NCBI RefSeq assembly: GCF_004216695.1
Contig: NZ_SGXC01000001.1
Span: 2,294,001 to 2,358,000 of the forward strand
Direction of reading: 5' to 3'
From: Pigmentiphaga kullae
GTDB lineage: Bacteria > Pseudomonadota > Gammaproteobacteria > Burkholderiales > Burkholderiaceae_B
DNA: 64,000 nt
The notes under the pieces were generated by a model. It was not told the origin of the DNA, did not search any database, and was given only the letters and a program-made list of their open reading frames with translations. Both the position numbers and the translations under genes were made by a program. Within the stretch, counting starts at the first letter, position 1. Every line of letters begins with the position of its first letter. Below, piece after piece: positions 1 to 12,179 of this stretch.

Positions 1-1
1 C

Positions 2-773
2 GGCATTGCCGGCCTGCTGCGCGAGAACACCGGCGCGGTGTTCTGCGAATCCCCGGGTTCGCTCACCTTCGAAATGCAGGACATCCCCGCCATCGCGGCG
101 GCGGCCCACGCGCGCGACATCCCGGTGCTGGCCGACAATACCTGGGTCACGCCGTATTTCGCGTCGCCGTTCGAACTGGGCGTGGACATCTCCATCCACG
201 CCGGCACCAAGTACATCGGCGGCCATTCCGACCTGATGATAGGCGTGGTCGCCACCAACGAGCGCTACTGGAAGCCGGTGCGCCAGACGGTGTACGACTA
301 CGCCTACAGCGTCAGTCCCGACGACTGCTACCAGGCCCTGCGCGGCCTGCGCACACTGGGCGTGCGCCTGCGCCAGCACGAGCGCAACGCGCTGCAGGTG
401 GCGCGCTGGCTCGAAGCCCAGCCCGAAGTGTCGCGGGTGCTGTATCCGGCGCTGGAAAGCGACCCGGGCCATGCGCTCTGGAAGCGCGATTACCGGGGCG
501 CCTCGGGGCTGTTCTCGGTGGTGCTCAAGCCGGTCGACGACGCCGCGCTGGCGCGTTTCGTCAATGGCCTGAAGCTGTTCGGCATCGGTTCGAGCTGGGG
601 CGGCTTCGAAAGCCTGATCACGGTCGTGCACGCCGCGGCCTATCGCACGGCCACCCGCTGGCAGCCCGAGGGGCCCGCCGTGCGGCTGCACATCGGCCTG
701 GAGGATCCGGCCGACCTGATCGCCGACCTGCGCCAGGGACTGGACCTGCTGCAGGACGGCAAGGCCGCGGCGC

Positions 774-781
<8 letters not shown>
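2..781 (+). CDS. metC: Cystathionine beta-lyase, C-terminal part (5' end outside window)
   Basis: PLP-dependent Cys/Met metabolism family enzyme that cleaves cystathionine to homocysteine, pyruvate and ammonia in methionine synthesis. The frame is open from base 2, so the N-terminus lies upstream of the window and 259 residues remain. The motif [12 protein letters not shown] carries the PLP-binding lysine (TKY), preceded by the family signature [11 protein letters not shown] Trp-Gly-Gly-Phe-Glu-Ser stretch near the end is typical of MetC rather than of gamma-synthases. The stop overlaps the recQ start by 8 bases, so the two are probably co-transcribed. A related gamma-lyase specificity cannot be fully excluded from a fragment. 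Confidence 0.88.
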
Positions 782-2588
<1,807 letters not shown>

Positions 2589-2740
2589 TCCGCTGTCAAC
2601 CTAGGCTGACTCGACATTCATTTTCTTTATCCGGTCTTGTCCGGGGCGCCCGCCCCACCGACCAAGGGCGGATCAAGAACTCCATCCTGCAATTGATGAA
2701 ACGCCCTGGCATCCTTAGACATCATGAATGTCGATTCAGC

Positions 2741-3292
2741 CTAGCGAGCCGGCACGGTCCAGAAGTAGATCCGCTTGTTGTCCACCGTCAATGTCTGTTC
2801 CGGCTCCCAGTCGCCCATGTCGAACGCGTGCGAGACGATGCGGGTGCCGGGCTTGAGCGCGAGCAGGGTGGGCCGCAGCTTGAGGTTGAGATGGGGCAGC
2901 AGGTAGAGGGTGATGACGGTGGCGGGGCTCAGGTCCTGTTCGAACAGGTCGCCGTGGATGAAACGGACCTTATCGGTGACCTGCTGGCTGCGCGCGTTGG
3001 CGTTGGCCTCGCTGATGCGCTGGGGGTCCAGGTCTATGCCCACGCCGCGCGTGCCGAAGCGCCTGGCCGCGGTGACCGGGATGCGGCCGTCGCCCGAGCC
3101 CAGGTCGTACAGGACGTCGCTGGGGCCCACCTTGGCCACCTGCAGCATGGCGTCCACCACCGGTTGGGGCGTGGGCACGTAGATCACGTCGGGGGTGCGG
3201 GGAACGGGCTTGGCGGTGCCGAAGGACTGGGCCCAGGCGGGGGCGGCCGCGGCGGCGGCGAGGGTGGTCAGGCAGAACTGGCGGCGGTTCAT
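2741..3292 (-). CDS. Exported class I SAM-dependent methyltransferase-like protein
   Basis: A 183-residue protein with a twin-arginine-like or Sec signal (MNRRQFCLTTL, alanine-rich core, AWAQ cleavage site at about residue 22) followed by a Rossmann methyltransferase fold. Motif I is LYDLGSGDGRIP, and the acidic ribose-binding residue follows in GVGIDLDPQRI. I chose the ATG at 3292 because it starts the signal peptide; the frame runs on upstream only as a shadow of the next genes. Families annotated as 'class I SAM-dependent methyltransferase' with such a leader are known in betaproteobacteria. A SAM enzyme outside the cytoplasm would lack its cofactor, so its role is unclear. The substrate is unknown. 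Confidence 0.75.
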   Translation of the reverse strand: MNRRQFCLTTLAAAAAAPAWAQSFGTAKPVPRTPDVIYVPTPQPVVDAMLQVAKVGPSDVLYDLGSGDGRIPVTAARRFGTRGVGIDLDPQRISEANANARSQQVTDKVRFIHGDLFEQDLSPATVITLYLLPHLNLKLRPTLLALKPGTRIVSHAFDMGDWEPEQTLTVDNKRIYFWTVPAR

Positions 3293-3321
3293 GGCTGCAA
3301 GGCTCCTGGAAGTTGGACGGA

Positions 3322-4701
3322 TCAGGATGCGGGGGGTGTGCCGCCCCGGGGCTGGGTCAGCATCAGCAGCGCGCCGACGCCCAGCACGGCCACGCCCACC
3401 AGGGCGCCGACGCCGGTGTGGCGCAGGCTGGCATAGAACAGGTAGCCGCTGGTGGCGATGAACAGCAGCGGCGTCAGCGGATAGAGCGGCACGCGGAAGG
3501 GGCGGTGGGCGCCGGGGTCTTTGCGCCGCAGTACGAACAGCGCCACGCCGCTCAGCACGAAGAACAGCCAGAACACCGGCGCGGTGTATTCGACCATGGT
3601 GGCGAAGCCGCTGCGGGTGAAGGCCCCCAGCGCGACCAGCGCCAGCGAGATGGCCGCCTGGACCCACAGGGCGTTGACCGGCGTGTTCCATTGCGGATGC
3701 CATTTGGCCAGCATCGAGAAGGCCGGCGTGTCCTGGCCGAAGGCATAGGTGGTGCGCGCGGCGGTCAGGATGGTGGCGTTGGCCGAGGTCAGCGCCGAGA
3801 TCGCGATCAGCAGCGCGATCAGCTGCGCGCCCGGTTCGCCCAGCGCCCGCCGCATCATGTCGGCGGCGACGGCCGACGAAGCCCCCATGCCGTCCTGGCC
3901 CAGCACGTTCAGGTAGGCCAGGTTGACCAGCAGGTACAGCAGGGTGATCAGCGCCAGGCTCCAGAACAGCGCCCGCGGCAGGGTCCTTCCCGGACCGGAG
4001 GCTTCGGCCGAGATGTAGGCGGCCTCGTTCCAGCCGCCGTAAGTCAGCATCACGAAGATCAGGACCAGGCCCCAGTTGGCGACGCCCGGGGCGGGCGCGG
4101 CCGGGGCGGCCGGCGCCGCATCGGGGGCGAACAGCAGGCCCACCGAGATGATCAGCACGACCCCGCCCACTTCCAGGGCCGTCAGCAGGTTCTGCGTCCA
4201 CTTGCCGGTGCTCAGGCCCGCCACGTTGACCAGGGTCAGCACGACGATGATCGCGGCGGCGTAGATGGCCGGCGAAGCCGGCCCGAGATTGACGATCTGC
4301 GAGGCGTAGTCGCCGAAGATGTAGCCGAGCAGGGCGATCGAGCCGGTGGGGATGACGGTCAGGCGGGCCCACGCGAACAGAAAGGACAGCCGGGTGCCGA
4401 AGGCGCGCCGCAGGTAGTGGTAGTCGCCGCCGGCGTGCGGGTAGGTGCTGGCCAGTTCCGCGTAGCACAGCGCGCCGGCGACGGAGATCATGCCGCCCAC
4501 GACCCAGGCCATCATCATTGCGGTCGGGGATCCGGCGTGCATCGCCACCAGCGACGGCGCGCTGAAGATGCCGGCCCCGATGACGATGCCCACGACCAGC
4601 GCCATGATGTCCAGCGTGCCCAGCAGGGGGCGCGTGGCGGGCTTGGCGGCGGCATCCGGATTGGACGCATGCGGGGGCGATGCGGGAAACGCGTTGCTCA
4701 T
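3322..4701 (-). CDS. APC-family amino acid permease
   Basis: Inner-membrane amino acid transporter of 459 residues, the usual size for 12 transmembrane segments. The first helix carries VVGIVIGAGIFSAPS, the APC helix-1 unwound substrate-binding motif (GxGIF type). The AELASTYPHAGGDYHYLRRAFG segment between helices 2 and 3 is also typical of the LAT/YfnA-type branch. It ends 29 bases before the exported methyltransferase start and reads the same way, so the two may share a transcript. A divergent or shared operator is not evident. The substrate cannot be told from sequence; neutral or cationic amino acids are possible. Confidence 0.85.
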   Translation of the reverse strand: MSNAFPASPPHASNPDAAAKPATRPLLGTLDIMALVVGIVIGAGIFSAPSLVAMHAGSPTAMMMAWVVGGMISVAGALCYAELASTYPHAGGDYHYLRRAFGTRLSFLFAWARLTVIPTGSIALLGYIFGDYASQIVNLGPASPAIYAAAIIVVLTLVNVAGLSTGKWTQNLLTALEVGGVVLIISVGLLFAPDAAPAAPAAPAPGVANWGLVLIFVMLTYGGWNEAAYISAEASGPGRTLPRALFWSLALITLLYLLVNLAYLNVLGQDGMGASSAVAADMMRRALGEPGAQLIALLIAISALTSANATILTAARTTYAFGQDTPAFSMLAKWHPQWNTPVNALWVQAAISLALVALGAFTRSGFATMVEYTAPVFWLFFVLSGVALFVLRRKDPGAHRPFRVPLYPLTPLLFIATSGYLFYASLRHTGVGALVGVAVLGVGALLMLTQPRGGTPPAS

Positions 4702-4830
4702 GACGGGAGGGTCCTCGATGCAGGGGCAGGGGTGCGTGATCGTCCAGCGGCGGCAAGCGGCGCGCCCGGCGGCGGCGCGCGGGCGGAAAACTTACAAGTT
4801 CCTGAAAGTACCGGCGAAAGCCGACGGCGG

Positions 4831-5751
4831 TCAAGCCCCCGGAGGCGGCGCGGCGCGGTTGCGGTCGAGCTGGTCGCGCACCATGGTGCGGAAGTCGCTG
4901 GGCGATGCGCCCGCATGCTTGGTAAAAAAGCGCGAGAAATAGCTGGGGTCGGAAAAACCCAGCGTAAGGGCGATTTCCTTCACGCTCAGCGACGAATAGG
5001 CAAGGTCGCGGCGCGCCTCGGTCAGCAGGCGGTCGTTGATGACGCCCAGGGCCGACAGGCCCAGTTCGTCGCGGCAGATGCGGTTCAACTGCGTGGGCGT
5101 GATGCCCAGGCGTTCGGCGTAATAGGCGATGTCGCGCTGTTCGCGGAAGCTGCGGTTCAGCAGGGTCTTGAAGCGGTGCAGGTGCATGACGCCGCGCGAG
5201 CTGCGCCGGCCGGGCCGGGGGCCCGCCAGCGTGGCGACCTTGCGCGCCAGCAGGACCAGCACGGTGCCCAGCAGCGATTCGAGCAGGGCCAGCCGCCAGG
5301 CGTGGGTCTCGTCGTACTCGGCCAGCAGCAGCTCGATCGATTGCGCGAAGGGTGCATAGGCCGCTTCCTCGGGATCGAACGGGACGTGGCGCGGCGCCTG
5401 GAAATGGGGAAACAGGTCCGCGTGGTGCGCCAGCAGGCTTTCCATCTGCTGCGTGACGATGGTGATGACCGCGCCGTCTATGTCCTCGGAAAAGCGAAAG
5501 CCGTGCGCGTGCAGGGCGGGCACGAACAGGGAGCACGGACCGTGGACCGTGAAGCGGCGGTCGTCGAACTGGATCTCGGCGGTGCCTGACCGTATGTACA
5601 GAATTTGCACGAACAGGTCGTGGCGGTGCAGTTTGATCTCCCAGTCGTACAGGCGGCTGCGCTGCGGGATGGATTCGCAATGCAGGCTTTCCGGAACGAG
5701 GTTCTTGCCGTGTTCTCCATACAGGGCATAGGTGGGGACGATGCTTTTCAT
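4831..5751 (-). CDS. pobR: AraC-family regulator of 4-hydroxybenzoate degradation (PobR-like)
   Basis: Transcription factor of 306 residues with an N-terminal cupin-like sensing domain and a C-terminal AraC/XylS double helix-turn-helix (ending LGFSDPSYFSRFFTKHAGASPSDFR). It is transcribed divergently from pobA, the arrangement known for AraC-type PobR activators in Pseudomonas and Azotobacter, so it probably activates pobA in response to 4-hydroxybenzoate. I placed the start at the ATG at 5751 (MKSIVPTYALYGEHG) because the family begins there; an in-frame upstream ATG at 5805 would add 18 residues without homology. The function is inferred from its neighbour. Confidence 0.85.
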   Translation of the reverse strand: MKSIVPTYALYGEHGKNLVPESLHCESIPQRSRLYDWEIKLHRHDLFVQILYIRSGTAEIQFDDRRFTVHGPCSLFVPALHAHGFRFSEDIDGAVITIVTQQMESLLAHHADLFPHFQAPRHVPFDPEEAAYAPFAQSIELLLAEYDETHAWRLALLESLLGTVLVLLARKVATLAGPRPGRRSSRGVMHLHRFKTLLNRSFREQRDIAYYAERLGITPTQLNRICRDELGLSALGVINDRLLTEARRDLAYSSLSVKEIALTLGFSDPSYFSRFFTKHAGASPSDFRTMVRDQLDRNRAAPPPGA

Positions 5752-5781
5752 GGCCACGGTTCCTGGCGCCGAAGATGTTCG

Positions 5782-7044
<1,263 letters not shown>

Positions 7045-7338
7045 GCTCCCCCCTACGCCCTTCGGGCGCCCCCCAGGGGGCGATGCGGGTGGACCGGCGG
7101 AGCCGGATCCACCGCATCCTGGGTCTGCGTAAGGGTGTCTCGGTGCGGAGCACCGCATGCTTGCTTTGATCCTGGGCGCCGCGGATCCGGCTTTGCCGGT
7201 TCGCCAGCGCCGCCCCTCGAGGGGCGCGGCCATAGGCCGCGTGGGGTGGGCTTTCCTTCCGGTCCGCTAGCGCCGCCCCCTGGGGGGCGCCCGAAGGGCG
7301 TAGGGGGTGGGCTTCCCCTCAGCGCGTAGGGGGGGCTT
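7045..7338. repeat. GC-rich intergenic block with three hairpin modules
   Basis: No gene. The block holds a 34-base segment at 7049-7082 that recurs as an exact inverted copy at 7274-7307. Between them is a stem-loop (about 7083-7118) and a further module (about 7196-7252) that resembles the one at 7260-7315 as an imperfect direct repeat. Inside the modules, small hairpins differ in sequence but keep pairing (CGCCC-TTC-GGGCG against GCGGCC-ATA-GGCCGC). A related module lies at 22550-22583. This is a dispersed REP-like family and may also end transcription of pobA and ubiX, which converge here. Confidence 0.8.
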
Positions 7339-7938
7339 CTAGCGGCCGCCTAAACCTTTCCATCTCTTGAGGCGGTCGGAGTGGATGCCGAAGAGGTCCA
7401 GGGTGCGCAGCACGGTGTGGTTGACGATGTCGTCGACGCTCTGGGCGCCTGAATAGAAGGCGGGGACGGGGGGGAAGACGACGCCGCCCATTTCGGTGAC
7501 GGCCACCATGTTGCGCAGGTGGGCGAGGTTCAGGGGGGCTTCGCGGGTCAGGAGCACGAGGCGGCGGCGTTCTTTCAGGACGACGTCGGCGGCGCGGGTG
7601 ATCAGGTTGTCGGCGTAGGCGTGGGCCACGGCCGCCAGGGTCTTCATCGAGGTGGGGGCGATGACCATGCCGGCGGTCAGGAACGAACCGCTGGCGATGG
7701 CGGCGCCGACGTCGCCGGGGTGGTAGACCACGTCGGCGAGCGATGCCAGGTCCTTGCGGCCCAGTCCGTGTTCGTGCATGGTGTTGAGCACGCCGGCCTC
7801 GGACACGACCAGATGGCTTTCCCAGTCGGGCAGTTCGCGCAGCGCCTCGAGCAGGCGCAGGCCGTAGATGGAGCCGCTGGCTCCGGTGATGGCGATGATC
7901 AGGCGTTGGCGCGGACGATCGGCCGGCGGTTGGGTCAT
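7339..7938 (-). CDS. ubiX: Flavin prenyltransferase UbiX
   Basis: Transfers a dimethylallyl group to FMN to make prenylated FMN, the cofactor of UbiD-type decarboxylases in ubiquinone synthesis and aromatic acid decarboxylation. The 199-residue length and the opening IIAITGASGSIYGLRLLEAL (Rossmann-like FMN site) are diagnostic, as are APTSMKTLAAVAHAYADNLI and the late segment LLTREAPLNLAHLRNM. The start at 7938 has GGAGACACC upstream. No ubiD is seen nearby. The 3' end faces pobA across the hairpin block. Confidence 0.95.
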   Translation of the reverse strand: MTQPPADRPRQRLIIAITGASGSIYGLRLLEALRELPDWESHLVVSEAGVLNTMHEHGLGRKDLASLADVVYHPGDVGAAIASGSFLTAGMVIAPTSMKTLAAVAHAYADNLITRAADVVLKERRRLVLLTREAPLNLAHLRNMVAVTEMGGVVFPPVPAFYSGAQSVDDIVNHTVLRTLDLFGIHSDRLKRWKGLGGR

Positions 7939-8039
7939 GGGGTGGTGTCTCCTCGTCGTTCGGCGCCCCGCGTCACCGCTGTGTCACGCGGGGCCGGCAT
8001 AATTGTACGTTGGGTGATTGCGTCGCGAGTACAAGAAGA

Positions 8040-9368
8040 ATGAGGGTCGTGTTCCGCCGGCCGCGGGTGTGTGGGCTCCTGCTGGCCGGTTTCCTGGCTG
8101 TGCCGGCCATGGCGCAGGAATCTCCGCCGGTCCGGGCGGAGGACTTCGCCATCCATGCCCAATCGACCTACGTCTGGCAGCGCAAGCCCTCGTTCGCCTC
8201 TGCGTACGAGGGGGAGAACTCGCTGTCGGGAACCCGCGCAAAGAGCTATTCGCTGACGGCCACCGTGGACCTGGGCGCCAGGCTGTGGGAGGGTGCCGAG
8301 GTCCATTTCAACGGCGAAGGCGCGCAAGGCATCGCGTTCTCCGGCCTGCATGGCCTGGGCGGCCTGCCCAACGGCGAACTGGCCAAGACGGCTGGCTCGG
8401 ACATGGTCTTCTACCGTGCCCGCGCCTTCCTGCGGCAGACCTGGGGACTGGGCGGCGGACGCGAGGCGGTCGAGCCGGACATGAACCAGCTCGCCGGCTT
8501 CGCCGACAAGCGGCGCATCGTGCTGACGGCGGGCAACATCTCGGTGCTGGACGTGTTCGACGGGGTGTCGGTCAGCCATGACCCCCGCACGCAGTTCATG
8601 AACTGGGCCTTCATGGCCCATGGCAGCTACGACTATGCCGCCGATGCCCGGGGCTACACCTGGGGTGCGGCGCTGGAGTACATCGATGACGGCTGGGCGG
8701 TGCGCGCCGGCCGCTTCATGCAGCCCCGGGAGTCCAACGGCCTGCCGCTGGACCGGCGGCTGGGCCGCCACCATGGCGACCAGGTCGAGTTCGAGAAATC
8801 CTACGCCGTGCTGGATCGGCCCGGCACGCTGCGCGTGCTGGCTTTCCGCAACAAGGCGAACATGGGGAGCTACGACGACGCGCTGGTGGCGGCGCGGGGC
8901 GGGACGCCCGAACTGGCGGCGGTGCGCAAGGAACGAACCAAGCTGGGGATGGGGGTGAGCCTGGAGCAGGCCCTGACCGACAGCGCCACGGCCTTTCTCC
9001 GCCTGAACTGGGCCGACGGCAAGACCGAAACCTATGCCTTCACCGAAATCGACCGCTCGGTCTCGGGCGGCGTGGCGTTCGACGGCGTGGCCTGGGGGCG
9101 GGCGGGCGACACCGCGGGCGTGGCGGCCGCGGTCAACGCGCTCAGCGCCTCCCACCGCGAATACCTGCGCCGTGGCGGGCTGGGCGCCTTTCTGGGCGAC
9201 GGCACGCTGAACTACGGGCCCGAGCAGATCGCCGAAGCCTATTACAGCTGGCGCCCCTTGAAGCGGCTGTGGATCACCGCGGATGCGCAATACATCCGGC
9301 ATCCGGGCTACAACCGCGACCGGGGACCGGCCAAGGTGTTCGCGCTGCGCCTGCACACCGAATTCTGA
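8040..9368 (+). CDS. OprB-like carbohydrate/organic-acid porin
   Basis: Outer-membrane beta-barrel protein of 442 residues with a clear Sec signal peptide (cleavage after AVPAMA at about residue 23). Late motifs such as GLGAFLGDGTLNYGPEQIAEAYYSWRP and the C-terminal phenylalanine (RLHTEF) are typical of OprB-family porins. Alternating hydrophobic and charged residues throughout fit about 16 strands. The start at 8040 has only a weak AAGAAG ribosome site; an upstream in-frame TTG at 8010 is less likely because it would extend the signal peptide with charged residues. The solute is not predictable. It stands alone, convergent with the Bug gene that follows. Confidence 0.82.
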   Translation: MRVVFRRPRVCGLLLAGFLAVPAMAQESPPVRAEDFAIHAQSTYVWQRKPSFASAYEGENSLSGTRAKSYSLTATVDLGARLWEGAEVHFNGEGAQGIAFSGLHGLGGLPNGELAKTAGSDMVFYRARAFLRQTWGLGGGREAVEPDMNQLAGFADKRRIVLTAGNISVLDVFDGVSVSHDPRTQFMNWAFMAHGSYDYAADARGYTWGAALEYIDDGWAVRAGRFMQPRESNGLPLDRRLGRHHGDQVEFEKSYAVLDRPGTLRVLAFRNKANMGSYDDALVAARGGTPELAAVRKERTKLGMGVSLEQALTDSATAFLRLNWADGKTETYAFTEIDRSVSGGVAFDGVAWGRAGDTAGVAAAVNALSASHREYLRRGGLGAFLGDGTLNYGPEQIAEAYYSWRPLKRLWITADAQYIRHPGYNRDRGPAKVFALRLHTEF

Positions 9369-9387
9369 GGCGCCGCGCGCGTCCTTG

Positions 9388-10380
9388 TCATTCCGGCTGG
9401 ATGTTGGCCTTGTCGATCACGGCCTTCCAGGCCTGCGCCTCCTGCTTGATGCGCGCGGCGAACTCCGCCGGGGTGCTGCCTATGGGCGTGACGCCGATGT
9501 CGGTGTACTGCTTGCGGATGGCGGGATCCTTCAGGACCTCGCGCAGCGCGCGCGAGAACTTGTCGATGATCTGCGGATCGGTGCCCACCGGCGCGGCCAG
9601 TCCCCACCAGTTGCCCGTGACCAGGCCCGGCAGGCCCTGCTCGGCCGTGGTCGGCACCGACGGCAGCATGGCCAGGCGCTCGCCGTCGGCCACGGCGATG
9701 GCGCGCAGTCTGCCGCTGGCCACGTGGCCGGCCACCGAGCTGAGCGCGGTCACGTAAAGCTGGATCTCGCCCGCCATCAGCGCCTGGACGGCGGGCGGCG
9801 AGCCCCGGTAGGGAACGTGGGTCAGCTGCACGTTGGCGAGCTGGCTGTACAGCTCGGCCGCGAGGTGGGGCGGGGTGCCGTTGCCGGGCGAGCCGAAGTT
9901 CAGCTTGCCGGGGTTCTTCTTCGCCTCGGCGGTCAGATCGGACAGGGTGCGGATCTCGGGCGAGCCATTGACCACCAGCACGGACGGGCCGTTGCTCAGC
10001 AGGGACACGGGCACCAGGTCCTTGGTCGGATCGAAGCGCATGCCCTTGAACAGATACTGGTTGGTGACGAAGTTGTTGGTCGCGCCCAGCAGGAAGGTGT
10101 AGCCGTCCGGAGTGGCGCGTACCACTTCGTCGGCGCCGATGTTGCCCGAGGCCCCGCTCTTGTTGTCGATCAGGATGCGCACGCCGAACTGCTTCTCCAG
10201 TTGCAGCTGGACGAAGCGCAGGGTGATGTCGCCGGTGTTGCCGGGCGCGTAGGGAACCACCACGCGTATCGGGCGCGAGGGCCAGGCATCGGCCGCCACG
10301 GCGGCGGTCGAGGCCAGGACGCAGGCGGCGGCGATGCTGGCGACCGCCAGCCGGCGGGCCGGGAACGGAACGGATTTCAT
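9388..10380 (-). CDS. Bug-family periplasmic tripartite tricarboxylate receptor
   Basis: Periplasmic binding protein of 330 residues with a signal peptide ending AVAADA. Mature start WPSRPIRVVVPYAPGNTGDI is the Bug/TctC signature, although the usual double glycine reads PGNTGD. It begins 4 bases inside the end of the amidohydrolase (ATGA overlap) with AAGGAG upstream, so the two are translated together. It probably captures the small organic acid or amide that the amidohydrolase handles. No TctA/TctB membrane partners are encoded nearby, as is usual for the expanded Bug families of Bordetella. Confidence 0.92.
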   Translation of the reverse strand: MKSVPFPARRLAVASIAAACVLASTAAVAADAWPSRPIRVVVPYAPGNTGDITLRFVQLQLEKQFGVRILIDNKSGASGNIGADEVVRATPDGYTFLLGATNNFVTNQYLFKGMRFDPTKDLVPVSLLSNGPSVLVVNGSPEIRTLSDLTAEAKKNPGKLNFGSPGNGTPPHLAAELYSQLANVQLTHVPYRGSPPAVQALMAGEIQLYVTALSSVAGHVASGRLRAIAVADGERLAMLPSVPTTAEQGLPGLVTGNWWGLAAPVGTDPQIIDKFSRALREVLKDPAIRKQYTDIGVTPIGSTPAEFAARIKQEAQAWKAVIDKANIQPE

Positions 10381-12059
10381 GGGCAAGCTCCTTCAGGGGG
10401 TGGGGCGACGATGTGGCCGTCGACCACCGTCAACAGGGAATGCAGCGTGGCGATCTCGTCCTCGGCGCAGGTCAGCGGATCGGCGTTCAATACCGCCAGG
10501 TCGGCCAGCTTGCCGGGCTCGATCGAACCTCGGGTGTCTTCGTCGAATGTCAGCCAGGCGCCGCCCCGCGTGGCGATGTCCAGCGCTTCCTGCCGGCTCA
10601 GCGCCTGGCCGGGGGCCACCCGGCCGCCGCCGCGGCTGCGGCGCGCGACCGCGTGCCAGATGGGGCCGAACAGCGAAACGGGCAGGTTGTCGCTGCCGAA
10701 CGCCACCGCCACCCCGGCCTCGCGCAGGCGGCGCAGCGGCACGATGTCGTCCTGGCCGGCGGCGCCGCGGCGCTGCATCCAGAGATCGCCGTCCTTGTAG
10801 ATGTGGCGGTTGGTATGCGTGGTCAGCACCAGGCCGAGGTCGCGTATCCGGGCCAGGGTGTCGGCGTCGATCACCGGCTGGTGGCCGAGTACCCAGCGCT
10901 GGCCGTCGATGGGGTGCAGGCGGTGGGCCTGTTCGAACAGGGGCAGCAGGTCGGGCCAGATGCCCGCCACGCGGATGCCGGCGCGGGCGGCCTCGGCCAG
11001 CAGCGGCGCCAGCGTGTCGGCATCCAGGGCCGCGCCCGCCTGGAAGCCGGCCCAGCCGGTACAGGGGTGGTTGCCGGCCCGCAGCATGTTGTTAAGCGGA
11101 TCCTTGTCGATCTCGGCATACAGGCCCTGCACCCGCAGCATGTCGTCGCCCCGGCCGCGGCGCGCCAGCCAGGCGCTCCATTCGCGCAGCAACTCCAGCG
11201 CCTGTCCTTCGCCACGGGGTCCCCAATAGGGGCTCAGGACCAGGGTGGACCGCACGGTCGACGCCCCCTGGCCGCGGACCGTCTCATAGGCGTCGATGAC
11301 TTCGCCGGCCACGCCGTGTCCTTCGAACACGGCGGTGGTGCCGTAGCGGTTGTATTCGGCCATCGCGTGCCGCAGGCCGCTGGCGCGCTGTTCGGCGGAG
11401 AAGCCGGGGGCCGCGCGCATCAGGGTGTGTTCGACGATGGGTACCAGCGTGCGCTCGACGAACCGGCCGGTGGGGCGCCCGGCGGCATCGCGTTCGATGT
11501 CGACGTCGGGCGAGGGCGAGGCCGTGGCCGGCGTCACGCCCGCCAGCGCCAGGGCGCGGCTGTTGGCCACCGAGACCAGCGGCGCGCGGTTGCGCCAGTA
11601 TCCCCAGATGGGCCGGATGTAGACGGGATGGTCGGGGCTGACCCGGTCCAGGTCGTCGCGGGTGGGGTAGGGGCCGTTGGCCAGCGCGTCGTCGGGTTCG
11701 GGATATTCGGGCGGCCGGCCGACCGGCTGGGTCACGATCCAGGTTCCCGGCGGCGCCTTGGCGACTTCGGCGGAAATGATGTCCAGGACGTCGTCGCGCG
11801 TGCGCGCGCCGGCCAGGCTGGGCAGGTGGCGCCGCAGGCCCTCGCGGTCCATGTGGGCGTGGCCGTCGGTCAGCCCCGGCAGCACCGCCTTGCCGCCCAG
11901 GTCCACGCGCCGCGCATCGGGGCCGGCCATGGCGAGCACGTCGTCATCGCGGCCCACGGCGGCGATGTGGCGGCCGCGGATGGCGACGGCCGGGGCGATG
12001 TCGCCGCGGTCGTTGCAGGTGATGATCTTGCCTCGGTGAAGGACCAGGGTGGACGGCAC
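10377..12059 (-). CDS. YtcJ-like amidohydrolase
   Basis: Metal-dependent hydrolase of 560 residues, in the Amidohydrolase_3/YtcJ branch that hydrolyses amide or N-formyl bonds. The metal-binding HAHMD motif sits at about residues 67-71 within VLPGLTDGHAHMD, and late residues VAFGSDNLPVS supply the conserved aspartate. The family's C-terminal GSIEPGKLADLAVL is intact. It is the first gene of a two-gene unit with the Bug receptor and is divergent from a LysR regulator 120 bases away, a usual substrate-inducible layout. The substrate is unknown. Confidence 0.88.
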   Translation of the reverse strand: MPSTLVLHRGKIITCNDRGDIAPAVAIRGRHIAAVGRDDDVLAMAGPDARRVDLGGKAVLPGLTDGHAHMDREGLRRHLPSLAGARTRDDVLDIISAEVAKAPPGTWIVTQPVGRPPEYPEPDDALANGPYPTRDDLDRVSPDHPVYIRPIWGYWRNRAPLVSVANSRALALAGVTPATASPSPDVDIERDAAGRPTGRFVERTLVPIVEHTLMRAAPGFSAEQRASGLRHAMAEYNRYGTTAVFEGHGVAGEVIDAYETVRGQGASTVRSTLVLSPYWGPRGEGQALELLREWSAWLARRGRGDDMLRVQGLYAEIDKDPLNNMLRAGNHPCTGWAGFQAGAALDADTLAPLLAEAARAGIRVAGIWPDLLPLFEQAHRLHPIDGQRWVLGHQPVIDADTLARIRDLGLVLTTHTNRHIYKDGDLWMQRRGAAGQDDIVPLRRLREAGVAVAFGSDNLPVSLFGPIWHAVARRSRGGGRVAPGQALSRQEALDIATRGGAWLTFDEDTRGSIEPGKLADLAVLNADPLTCAEDEIATLHSLLTVVDGHIVAPPPEGACP

Positions 12060-12128
12060 GGCCGGATGGCTCCTGCGGTAAGCGTTCCGGCAAATCTAGC
12101 AGAGTCGACTAATTGTAAAAATTGAAAT

Positions 12129-12145
12129 ATTCATATAGATTCATA
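12129..12145. promoter_or_regulatory. Direct ATTCATA repeat between amidohydrolase and LysR genes
   Basis: ATTCATA occurs at 12129-12135 and again at 12139-12145, exactly 10 bases apart, so both copies face the same side of the helix. It sits in the AT-rich core of the 120-base divergent gap, where a LysR regulator and RNA polymerase would bind. It is not a classic T-N11-A inverted repeat. Confidence 0.4.
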
Positions 12146-12179
12146 GTGATTTCCAATACTTCACCGGCGGATCCGCACG

